Source: Gossypium raimondii
Taxonomy: Eukaryota > Streptophyta > Magnoliopsida > Malvales > Malvaceae
Assembly (NCBI RefSeq): GCF_025698545.1
Contig: NC_068571.1
Span: 50,687,733 to 50,751,732 of the forward strand
DNA length: 64,000 nucleotides
Reading direction: 5' to 3'
The notes beneath the pieces were generated by a model. The model saw nothing but the letters and a program-made list of their open reading frames with translations, was not told where the DNA came from and searched no databases. This document shows positions 48,705-60,652 of the stretch, piece after piece. Positions within the stretch are counted from its first letter, which is position 1. Each line of letters begins with the position of its first letter. The translations under genes and the position numbers were made by a program.

Positions 48705-51700
48705 ATGGAGGCAGTGCCTATACAGAGTGAAAACTTCAAGCTGGGGTTCATTGGAGCAGGGAAAATGGCAGAGAGCATTGCCAGAGGAGTGGTACAATCT
48801 GGTGTTTTGCCTCCCCAACGCATTTCTACAGCAATCCACTCAAATCCCAGTCGTGGTACTCCCTTCCAGTCACTCGGCATCTCTGTTTATAGTCACAACA
48901 CCGACGTATGGTGCTTTCTTTCCCCCTTGTTCTTGTTACATTTAGTACCGTTTTTATTATGTTGAATTATTAAAGATAAGATATTTACTCCCAGGTGCAA
49001 AGAAATTTAGTTAGTTCTTTTTTACTTTGGTTATTGGACAATTATGTTTATATAGATATTTATGTTTAATACTTTTAAAGATTTTTTATAAGAATAAATA
49101 AATAGCTCTATATATATCAGTGATGTCAAGGTGAGCACCTAGATGCACCTAGGCGCTAAGGCGCAGCGCGAATGGCCGTTACCGCCTCAGCCACCTCAAG
49201 GCGAGGTGACATCAATCAGACTTTCGGGCGCCTTTGTTGCAAAGCCAGGCGCAAAAAAGCCCGCCTCACTAAAGAGGCGTTCCATTCTCCTGTTTATTTT
49301 TATTTATTTATTTTGACTTTTAAAAGAAAAACATAATAAAATATAATAGATGACTTTTTTAATTAATTATTGATCTAATTTTATTATATAAAAGCATAGT
49401 TAACTCTTAAAAGTTAAAACTTTTCAAGAGAAGATGAACGAAATTTAGAGCTAGTTTCTGGTGATGATATTTAATTTCGTTCTTATGGTGTTTTATTTTA
49501 CAATACATTAAGAAAATTATTACACTTAGAACTATTGAACAATGTTTTGAATTTAGAAATTGAACTATATTAAAATTTATCTTTCTTTTACTAATTAATT
49601 AATACTTATTGATTATATGTATTAGTTACATATGCTTTTATATACATTTTACATATATATTTATATTTATATGCTTGCGCCTCAGACAGGTGAGTGCTTT
49701 TTTTGTGCCTCAGGCTATATAAAGGTCCTAGCGCTTCGAGTGCACCTGGCGCCCTTAACAACATTGATATATATATATAAGGGGTAAAAAAACAAACAAA
49801 GAACCAAGTTGGTTTTGACTATTTGACTTACTTTTATTTTGCTTTTCACCATTTGCATATACATATTTTTGTTCTTTACAAAGTGGAAAACAAATAGCAA
49901 AAACAACATGTGTTCTGTTAGTTTTGTTTGTATGTGGAATTGGAAGGAAGTGAAAAGATGTCACTGAAGACTTAATTAAAGAAAAAAAGAGAATAGAAAT
50001 AATCATCCTTTAAGATTGTTATGCTGTTTAGTTTTAATAATATGGTGTTCTTACTTTTATTTTGTTTCTGATCCAAGTTATGGATATATGGAAGCAGGTT
50101 GTGGATGCTAGTGATGTGATAATTTTTTCTGTGAAACCCCAAGTAGGTAATGCTATTAGCCTGAGTGCTTCCTCTTTCATTGCCTCTGCGTGCTTCCCTT
50201 TTTGTTTTTGAAGTTCTAGAGCTGGCAATACCATTCTTGCAGTAGGTACCTTTTTCTCATGCTTCCTCTTTCATTGCCTCTGTGCGCTTCCCTTTTTGTT
50301 TTTGAAGTTCTAGAGTTGGTGATACCATTCTTGCAGCAGGTACTTTTTTTTCTCAATTATTATAATGAAATGCTAGAAACTTCGACTTCCCTTGGCAGAG
50401 TGGTTAGAAATGTGTAAAGATGAAATTCTTTTAGGGGAGAAACATGTAAAGATAGAAAGCATATTAATTTTCCGTAGATGTGTTTGGTAGGAAAGAAGGT
50501 ATTTCCTTCCCTCTAGTAGAGTTGAAAAACGAAAGGAAAGAATATAAAAGTAATGCAATTTTACCATTATATATTTTGCTAGTTAAGATGTAAAATTTAT
50601 GATCTAAATAGGATGGATATTCTTGTAACTATGTAATGCTTGATTCACACCTCTACCATTTTCTCTCTAGTTTTCTTTCTAGTTTGTAGTATTTTTTTTT
50701 TGTGAGCAAGAGTGGAAATTGATTAACATTTCTACTTTTCTTTTCCTTCTCACTTTTCTTTCCTACTAAAAGGAAACTTTCTACTTTTTCACTATTTATT
50801 CGTTCTTCCACCTTTTAACCTACCAAACATATACCAGCTGTGATACATCTTTTCTCCTTTAGAGAAGCTTGAAAATTATGTTAGGAGATTTACAATGAAT
50901 TTTTTTAAATGTTTAGAATATGAACTGTGAATGAGGCTCTAAAGTCTCTGTTATTTTACCTTAATTATAGAAAATACAATATAGTATTGTAGTTTAACAA
51001 CTGCAGTAAAACATGATCTGGTTTGTTTTGTTTTTATCTCAAATATGTTTATACATGGACTGCATAATTTCTTGTAAAGACATCACACATTGAGCACTAT
51101 GGTTTTGCAAGTTTGCATTTATTAATTTGATCATGATATCGAACTTAAATGAAGAGAGATATCACCAAGAGAAACAGAAAACAAAAAGTATGCGCGCAGA
51201 ACATCTTCAGGATGATTTCCAACCTTCTGTTTTTAGTCTAAACCTCTTCCTTGGTGGTTTGCAGTTAAAAATGTGGTCTTGCAGCTGAGGCCGTTACTTT
51301 CAAAGAAAAAGCTCTTGGTTTCAATTGCTGCAGGAGTAAAACTGCAGGATCTGGAAGTATGTCCTTTTGAGCTCTTTGCCTTTACAAAAGCCTAAACCAC
51401 ATGGTGCTAGTATAAATTATGCATTATCATGCTATTCACTGAAGAGTAGCATAATATGATTTAAAAGAATCCCCTTTCATTCCAGACATAGTTTTTCATG
51501 ACTTCATGAAATCTTGACATCAGCATTTCAGTTTTATGAGCTTTGGTGAAAAAAAAGAAGATAAAAGAGAGATACAACTTCCCTTTATAGTGCCATTGTG
51601 AGAGTATTGAACCTTCTAAGTAGCATAATGCCAATTTGGAGTGTTATTGTCTTTTGAGTTCTTTTATCTTTTCTACTCTTAATGTTAATTTAAACTGTGA

Positions 51701-54700
51701 AGAGATTATTATTTTTTGAATAAAACTGTGAAGAGATTAGGTTAATTCTTTACGGGAAAATATCTGATTTTAAGTAGAACTTGTATTTTCAAGGTTTCAT
51801 TCGTATAATAGAATGCACGAGAAAAATATAATAGACTCTTCTAGCTCTACTGTTAATAAAATACCTTTTAGTGTGCGAGTTCTTTCTAGAACATTAAGAT
51901 TTATAAAAGTATTAGGCTAACTTCCCTCTAAGATATTAAGCTCCTTCAAGAAGTGGGTTGCATCAACTTAAAAATCTGAGCTTTTGGTGGATAACCTTTC
52001 TTGACGATGTGATACAGGAAAATTCTTAAGTTTTGTTTGTTGGTTTAGAAATGAATAGATTTAATTTTGAAGTGTGCAAACAAACACAGACAAATATTTA
52101 GCTTTTTCTCGTTCCTAATGTGATAAGTTTGGTGGTTCATAGTTATTAATATATTCATCTTAGTTTTTGCTTGAGTATTATTCACTAACACTTGCAGTTC
52201 TTAATAGAACTTAATAGTAAGAATACAGAAAACAAAAGGACATAAAGATGTTCTGGCTTTTGGTTCTTTGTGCACTGGTAAATGCAGATGATTTTTGTAA
52301 GTGATTTCATTAAGCTGGATTAGAAGTTCCTACTTACCAGTTTGGTTGGATCCTTGCTCATAGAATGCAAGTTTTAAACCATTGACAATGTATAAAGTTA
52401 CCTGTTACCAGAGATCTTGGTCAGTTAAAAGCATTTGGTTTCATGATTATCAGTACTGGAGTATGGATTTAAATTATTGGTTTTAGTTGAGGGTATTAGT
52501 TTAAGATTTAGGGATAAGTTCTAAAATGAATGGGCTGGTTGTCACTAAAAGGTATGTAGAGTGTTTGCGCAAAGAAATATGAAGAGAAGGAACATTATAA
52601 AAGGAAGCAATAAAAACCGTAATATTTTTCTGGTGCATTCTAGGGGACTCAACTAGAAAGTTTTCTATTGATATCTGTGACCAAATTAAATCCTAGGGTT
52701 TTGCTAACTTAAATATGAATAAAAGGTTTGTGCTCAAATGCATACATTTATGCTATAGAACTCATTAAAACATCTTATTATATTCATTATTACACTTAAA
52801 TCATGATTTTGATGTAGTAGTGAATCAGAAATACTTGGATGACAAATGAAATTTAGCTACCCTTCATGCTTTCTCAAATGCATTGGTAGTTTTAATCTCT
52901 TGTAATTTACATGTGATGTGTACATTCATTCTGACATTTTGTATATAAACAAATTCCAAATTTTCAGTCTGAAATTCATGTTTTCAGATGAAGCACCAGT
53001 GAATTCTTTTAAACCAGTCTTGTTTTTTCTTTTCTATGCAAAATAGTCCTCACTCACTGTCTTCATGTGCCATTGTGATGTCAGATATCAATAAAATCAT
53101 AATTTTATTTTGTTCAGGAGTGGGCTGGCCATGGCCGATTTATCCGGGTGATGCCTAACACTCCATCTGCTGTTGGTATGGGAGCTTCAGGTATAACTTT
53201 TTTTTTTCCCATTAAATGCTTATGAGCAAAGCAATTTTTGAAGTTATCATGTCCAATGTAGCATTTTGTTGTGTTCTAAACTATGAGTTGCTGCCTTTTT
53301 TTTTTTTTTCAAATAATGGACCGTTTATGGAAACTATATCTACTTGAAAGATTTTGATCTTATTGATGTGTCACCCTTGTCTTCAGATTGTCAGATTCAA
53401 GCCAAAATTTCTCTCTATAAGTTACTGTAGAAGCTATGCACGTAACATGGCAATTCAGCACGATTATTTCTGTAGAGTAATATGGTGTTAGTTGAAAGGA
53501 TTTCCCAGTGTTGAGAGCTTTTCATTAAGTTGTTGTGGGAGTACCATCATCATTTGTTTTATTTTGAGTTTTTCTGGAATAGCAAAGTATATTTGTGTAG
53601 ATCAATGTGGTCAGAAATATTGTTGGAGTCGATATGTGAAGTAAAAGGTCAGATATACTATCTACTATAGAGGTCATAGCAGTTGTTTGCTTTAGGTTCG
53701 TCTACAATATGGGGCTAGAATACCTGTGGTCTTGCCTCATACTCCTGGAGATGGTTACTTTTGGCGTTTTCATGTTAGCTTGTTGTAGAAGACCAGCAAT
53801 TAAAGGGTGTCATTAGATTCTAGAGGATTGTGGTCTGGTAACTGGGATCTTCCTCTTCTTCTTCAGTCTATGGATTCTATGTCATGTTGGGTACAAATGG
53901 TAGCAGTAGAGATCCATAAGTTTGTCATTTCTTATTCTTCTATATAATTTGACCAAGTATTAATATGTAATAATACAAATTAAAAAATGAGCCATAAGAG
54001 AAATCATCATCTTTTTTTTGTATGTTTTTTTAAAATATGATTCTTCTTGTCTCACAAGTTTGTTTTGCAATCTTTTATTATATAGCAATGCATGGCAATA
54101 CAAATGTCTGATCTTTTTCCATAATGTACAGTTATGAGCTTGGGAGGAGCTGCAACAGAACAGGATGGGGAATTAGTTGGTAAATTATTTGGAGCAGTTG
54201 GCAAGACATGGAAAGCTGATGAGAAACTGTTTGATGCTGTCACTGGCCTTAGGTATTCGGTTGTTTTAATAGCAGAATAAACAGACTGATTACCTATAGT
54301 ATGCCTCAATAGTCCCTGCATTTTGCAGCGGTTGGTGAGGCTGATTGGTTGGGTTGAATTCTTTCTCTTAAGAGTTACCTCATTCATTGAATAAGGTTGA
54401 AAATGAATTATCATGTTTTGTCTTTGATTATCCAACAAAAGTTAGATTAACAAGATATATGTTCCCTGAAAATATTCAGTGGCAGTGGTCCCGCTTATAT
54501 ATATTTAGCAATTGAAGCTTTGGCTGATGGGGGAGTGACTGCTGGTCTTCCGCGAGAACTAGCATTGGGACTTGCTTCTCAAACTGTAAGTCAGTTGTAC
54601 ATTATGCATCATGTTATGTTTACTACAAATAAATCATGCATTTTAGTGATTCGTTAATATTCTTAGAAAGATCCTTGACCTCTCCACAACTCTTGGCACA

Positions 54701-55638
54701 ATTTTACCTTGAATTTCCATGTAAGGCTAAAGATGAGAATTTGCCCTTTGGTTTATACATAAATTTGCTGATCAATGTGGTAAGAACCAAATTGGTGGGA
54801 CTGGTCAGACAATCAGTTTCCAGTTCAAAAATAATTAAATAAAAAAATCATAAAAGATAACAATATAAAAAATCATAACCGTTTAACCATCGGTTACTTG
54901 TCCTGGTTTCTGTTTTTTTTTTTTACCAGTTTACAGTGGTTTATCCATTTCTGGTTGTGTACCACCAGTCGGACCACCACTTTTGGTTCGATCGATTAAA
55001 CCAGTCAGTCAAGTCTGGTTCTGACAACTTTGGAAGATACATTCATTGTGTAAGCTTACCAGAAATCCATTTTTAATGGGTATTATGATGGACGTGCTTG
55101 ATCACGTGGTTGTAAAAAGTTCCTTACTTTGATTGTGGAGCACTTGGAAGTTGTGGGTTCATAAAGGAGAAAGAAAAACAAGGGGAAAAAGTAGAAGCTA
55201 CTCCCATAAGCAAAGTTGACTTAATTATTCGATTCTCTCATTACCCTTAAATTCTCCCATAATAAATTGCTTTACCTTGATTGCAGAGCGCTTGGTTCTT
55301 GAGTAGAGGATTGCGTTTTAATCAGTGATTTTAATACCAGCAATTACTAGTTGATGACTTGATGGCATCTTTCTCAAGGGATCTCTTAGTTTCTAGCTCT
55401 TTGCCTCTATTTATTTGTTAAGATGATAATTAGGTTCATTCTTTTGCAGGTTTTGGGAGCAGCTGCTATGGCTGTTCAATCTGGGAAGCACCCTGGTCAG
55501 CTGAAAGACGATGTTACATCACCTGGTGGGACTACAATTGCCGGCATTCATGAGTTAGAGAAGAATGGTTTCCGGGGAACATTGATGAATGCAGTTGTGG
55601 CAGCTGCTAAGCGTAGCCAAGAACTTTCCAGGAAGTAG
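48705..55638 (+). CDS. P5CR: Pyrroline-5-carboxylate reductase
   Basis: Seven exons, 48705-48905, 50098-50146, 51265-51356, 53118-53190, 54132-54252, 54480-54585 and 55450-55638, total 831 nt, 276 aa, the length of plant P5CR. The enzyme reduces pyrroline-5-carboxylate to proline with NAD(P)H, the last step of proline synthesis, and is cytosolic or plastidial. Visible features are the Rossmann start [17 protein letters not shown] (12-28), the second strand [26 protein letters not shown], the dimer-forming helical region [20 protein letters not shown] and the C-terminal signature [20 protein letters not shown]. All phases close and no defect is seen. Proline accumulation under drought and salt makes stress regulation likely, but no such site was identified. 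Confidence 0.97.
49108..49778. mobile_element. GC-rich MITE-like inverted-repeat element in P5CR intron 1
   Basis: Both ends carry TATATATATCARTGWTGTYAAGG in opposite orientation. Inside each end are GC-rich pieces with GCACCT..GGCGC themes (49130-49270 and 49675-49755), while the middle is AT-rich. The contrast with the intron around it and the matching inverted ends support a roughly 670-bp transposon-derived insertion. The exact ends and target duplication are blurred by the flanking AT repeats. Confidence 0.65.
50167..50355 (+). repeat. 94-bp tandem duplication in P5CR intron 2
   Basis: 50167-50260 and 50261-50355 are about 95% identical (GCTTCCTCTTTCATTGCCTC start, TTTTTGAAGTTCTAGAG middle). 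Each copy ends in a TTCTTGCAG..GGTAC segment that looks like a splice acceptor followed by a donor. The duplication lies 20 bp after exon 2. Confidence 0.9.
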
Positions 55639-58600
55639 AAGAGTCAGACCACTTGATTCTCTTGAAATCTTGGAACAGATGATTGCTGGACAATCATTTT
55701 ATTTAACAATGAGAGAGCGACCAATGAGTTTAGCTTTGCTTTTATATGTATTTGCAGGGTTTAAGATTTACATATAAATTTGTTTTGTATTGGCTTTTTT
55801 TTTTTCAGTCTAGCAAAAAAATTTTTTTTAAATAAACTAAACTAAGAGGTTGGTTATTCAATTATTCTCAAGTTTTCGTTTTGTTCAGTCAATCTTGTTA
55901 TGGTGACACCATTGAACGGGTGATGGTCGGAATTGACTGGTCTGAAGGAGGTAGATGATGTTGGGATAGGGAGACCAAGGAAGCACTGATGGTCAGGTGG
56001 TGGTGCTTGGGGTAAGCTTCTTGAGGTTAAAGAACATGTTAATGGCAGCAGCAGATGGTTGGTGCGTGTCAAGATTAGGGAACGTAGTTGGGGTTCATGA
56101 GATAGAGCGTTTACATCCCATCAGCCGAAGCAGCTTGGAATTCTGAGCTTCAATGGAAGTATGGCCGTCTCAAACTAGGTATTGAGATGGTTGATTTAAT
56201 CTTTAAAGATCATTCAAAATTAAGAAAAGAAAATTGAAGGAAAACATTAGTGTCTGATAAAAAAAATTAAATGAAGGTTTTAATTTAATATAATTTGTCT
56301 TGTATATTTAGAACTTTTATGTATTTTATACTTTTTCTAATAATAGGATTACATTGACATAAATATGTAAGTGTTGAGGATTAACATTTTTAAGAATTAT
56401 AGTTAAATTTAGATAATTTGTAAATATTGAGGGTTAAATTTACTATTATAACAATTAAAAATTAGCCACTTATCCCTCTGTTAGCCATTAATGGTTGGGT
56501 GATAAAAAATTGGCTGACTTAATTGTAACCTTTTGAGGTTAGGTAATCAAAACAAAAGTTTAATTTATACATAGTTGAGTGACCAATGGTGTAATTCTAG
56601 GTATTTATGTAACAAATTCATAAAAAAATGATAAAACGAATATGATTTTAATTAAAATGGTAAAATTGAAATAATAAAATTGATGTTACGAGTTCAAATC
56701 TCATCATGTGGATAATTTTTAAAAATAATATGTAAAAATAAAAATACTCACAAAATAAATTGTTGCTTTGTGAAAATACATACTTTTGGTAATTGAATTA
56801 GGATGTTTTTGAATGTATGTCCTTCACTCGCTTGATAAGCCCTTGGATATTTGAGATTTCATCGTTGCAGGAGTATTTTAGTCTCGCATTACTAAATTTT
56901 GTATATTTCTTTATATTTTCTATATATATATATTTTAAATTTTAATAATTTTAATAATTTTTATGTTTTTGAGGATTTTAATAAATTTATGTATTTTCAT
57001 TTTTTAATTTTTAGAATCGGTATAAATTAAGAAAGTCTAAAGTTTAAGAGTTAAAATTTGTTATTATGCAAATAAAAATATCATATCTGCATCCTGTTAA
57101 TGATTTTATTTATTTTGGGTGACTAAAATAGAAACACTCCAATATTTGGATGACAATGAAGTTTACCTTAAAAGTTTCACACACATCAATGCCTCTAATA
57201 ACTTTTATAGTTTTTTGTTACGATTTAAGGGAAGGGGGTTAAAATATTTATACCACGTTTAGTTCAACTGTAATAGAATAGAATTTGTAATGAAATAAAG
57301 TTATAATCAATAATTCAATTGTTTAATTGAATGGAATGAAATAAAACTATAATAGTATTTTGTGTTTGGTTGAATGGAATTGAGTTGTAATAGCATAAGA
57401 CAAAAAGATTATTAAATAGATAATTTAATTTTAATAGCAGAATATTTTAGATAAATGATTATTGTTATTAAATTTTAATAGGATTATTACTAAATATAAT
57501 TTAATAAGAAATTTAATCATATTTTAATAAAATTATTATTAAATATAATTTAACAATAATAATATAAATAATTTAATTATAAATTTTTAGATAGATATAC
57601 TAAAATATCGTTAGCGAAATAGATAATTTAATTATCCTCTAAACAAAAGAACAAAAGATTAGAAGTAATAAATAGCTTGAGAATTATATTTTATGTCCAA
57701 ACATAATATTCATACATTAACAAAAAGTTAGTTGATATGCCATAATCTATATGCTACTTAAAGAATAATTTAAAAAAATGGAAAATACATGTCTTTATCT
57801 TGTCTCAAATATTTCTACTAAAGACAGATGTTGAAGTACAACAAAAGAATTAATGAACTTGTTATGTTGTATATTTTTGACATACTTTCATTAATTTACA
57901 AATTGTTTTTATGTTGCTAAACATGTGTAATAAAAGGATCTCATGTAAAAGTAAAAACGAATAATATAGATTTAATGTAATGTATTTTATTTATATTTAA
58001 AATTTTGATACATTTAATTAGTTTCAAGCCCTTCACAGTCTATTCCACTTCGACCTGAAACCTACACAATGCAATTAAAGATACTATAAATCACTGACTA
58101 AGGACCCATCAAATCTTTGTGCTATTAATTTTCCACCTAAAACACCAGAAAAAGAGAAGAACGACTCGAATTTCAACAAGTTCCTGTCAGTGAAAAGAAC
58201 ATAAAAAGCTATTGACCATTGTAGGCAAATACGTTACAAGGAACCTTACATGTAATAAGACCTTAAATAGAAACCAACAAACTCTCTTGGAAAATATCCG
58301 CTCAACAAGTTAGAAAACTCGATATATGAGACCCTATACTCGCATTATCATTCACAACATAGTATATTCCCAAGCAGTCAGATCATCAATAAATGAAAAA
58401 ATGTTTACCAGGTAAATCACAATTGAAGAATCGATTTTAAAAATGCAAATGAAACAGCTCCCTACTAGCGAAATACACAAGTAGAGAAGCAATGAGATGA
58501 AAGTGAGATTGAGGAGAACAATAACTTTACTTGTCTCAACTTTGGGGAAGCTTTTTACAATGTCGAGATCTTTGTCGATGATGGTCGTGGGATGAGAATA

Positions 58601-59171
58601 GCTGAACGGGAACGAGGAGACAAGGCTAGGGTGTGGTGCTTGAGGTGTTTGCTTAGGGAGAGTGGTAAAGGGAAATAATGAGAGTTTATGTTTTTTTTTT
58701 AATTCAGTGGAAGCTCTGTAATGCTATTCTTTAGATCAGGAGGGAATGACTATTATAGGAGAAGGTGGAATCAGAGATAATGAAATTCCGTCGAATGAAG
58801 ATTCAATTAACTAAATTAATAAATAACTGCTTATTACTGAAATATAAATATTTTAATATTTTAATATTACACTTCTTTTAGTTTTTAAATTCATCAAATC
58901 ACATTAATTAATATTATTAAAAAATATAAAAATATATTTTTTAATTTTAAAAAATAATTAATTATTAATGTGACATACATTTACATTAAATTAAAATTTG
59001 CTTAAAAATTAAATGGTCAAATAATTTTTTTATTAGAGGGAAAGTAAGTGAGTATGCTTAGATTTAAATAGTTGGATGCATGAAATATTAGTCCCATAGT
59101 CCATACCAATCAATTGACAAACGCTCTGAAAGTAAAAAAAGAACGCTCTGTTCAAAGTTGGAAAAGAAGGA
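55639..59171. other. Intergenic region, no gene recognised
   Basis: 3.5 kb of AT-rich sequence. 55870-56200 is GC-richer, with a 72-codon Pro-rich - strand frame that has no recognisable domain. 56440-56590 is an inverted copy of the dispersed repeat near 36600. 57250-57420 carries AATGGAAT-type motifs repeated in direct orientation. 58500-58690 is another GC-richer patch without a long frame. The final 150 bp are the promoter and 5' UTR of the next gene. Confidence 0.5.
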
Positions 59172-60366
59172 ATGGCGACTTCACCACCTCAGCAGGTTGA
59201 TCATCACTCTCTTCCTCCGCCTGTGGCTGAAGAACCTGAATCTCTCCTCTCTTCTCTCGTTTTTGGTTATTTCTCTTCCTCTGTTTATTTTTCTCCCTTT
59301 CTCCAATAATTACTTTCATTTCGCTTAACGTTTCAAATTACATTTAGTATTCTCTTTTGTTACGTGATTTCTCCTTTAACCGATAGCATGATCTAAAGCT
59401 TCACGTGTAACAAATGCATTTTGTTATTATTACCAGCGTAATTCAAATTTTCTATGAAACACTGTGAAACATGAGGGTCTAGGCTTGAATCAGTTTTAAA
59501 TTCCATAATTCATAGTTAGTTTCTTGAGATCGCCTGTTTTCCTCGTCATTTTTGTGGATTCGGTACACTTTTGAGTACGATAAGTTGAAACAGACAAATT
59601 TCACTTTTATGAATAGGTCCTTCTAAAGCTTTTACAATTTTATTTTCTCAGATCGTGCTATTTTCCGTATCTTTATTTATCTCACAATATTAGTTGGTAA
59701 TTTTAATTTAATTAATGCAGATTTGTCACAACATGTTCAGATGGCAATGGAGAATATGCTTAAGATGATAAAGTAAGTGAATTACTTCATCCGGTGATTA
59801 ATGGCGTGGAACTTATCTTGGAATAGTTGTTAATTATTTTTCTTTCGTTATTTAAACTTAAGCTCTCTTATGAAAATTACACACAGATATGATTAGTGTT
59901 TTACTCATGCATATCCACTTTCTTCTTTTTCTCTTAAGCTCTCTTATGAAAATTACACAAAGATGATAAAGAATGCATAACTTGCTGTTTTTTTTCCTCT
60001 TAAGTGTTCTCTCTTGTTAAACATAGACAGGCGATGTTGTCCTCCAGGACTGCCCATTCTTTATTTTTGGGATCCAATATTTGTTTATTGCCTCGCTCTT
60101 TCCATAGACGTTCTTTTAAGAGGGGAGACAAGTTTAATAAATCATTAAATTGTTGCAAACACCGTATTTCTCTTAAAAATTATGTTCTGTTTACCTTTTA
60201 AATAAAATTCTGCAGCGAAATTGATCAAAACTCCTTGGGAATAATGGAAGAGGTAGAGAAGTGCAAAGAATCTGCTCTTGAAAGGAAGAAAAGTTTGGAG
60301 GAAGAGAAGGAAAAGTTTCAGAAAGCTGCATACACTGTTTTGGACATGCTGAATAGCAGAGAATGA
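59172..60366 (+). CDS. Conserved-looking 98-aa coiled-coil protein, function unknown
   Basis: Three exons, 59172-59265, 59721-59772 and 60216-60366, close in phase (297 nt). The N-terminus is Pro/Ser-rich (MATSPPQQVDHHSLPPPVAE) and ends in an EPESLLSSLVF segment. The rest is predicted helical: LSQHVQMAMENMLKMINEID, then a strongly charged stretch EEVEKCKESALERKKSLEEE with heptad spacing, and a hydrophobic end AAYTVLDMLNSRE. There is no signal peptide or membrane segment. Exon borders at standard GT-AG sites and a coherent helix across the joins argue it is real. I recall similar short uncharacterised plant proteins but no function. The shape would suit a small subunit of a coiled-coil complex, which is inference only. 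Confidence 0.8.
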
Positions 60367-60652
60367 AAATCGTAAGCCCTGTCCACAAACGGGTAAATTT
60401 TTGGGTTTATATTGGGGAATAAATAAATACTACTCTACCATTATCATTGAAGCTAAAGCACAATGGGTAAATTTTTCATTGCCTCTGTCCACAAACGGTG
60501 GATATGCACATATCCATTCACATACATATGCAGCTATATTGCAGATATTTCTTTCTTTAGAAATGTCATGCATCATAACTTCTTAGACATTTAGAATGAT
60601 CATCACTTAACCAGATCAACATATTGATAACTGATAAATATTATTTTAACAT

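Noticed and set aside
55854-56072. Pro-rich 72-codon - strand frame downstream of P5CR
   Set aside because: No signal peptide, domain, splice partner or promoter could be supported. Left as unassigned sequence.
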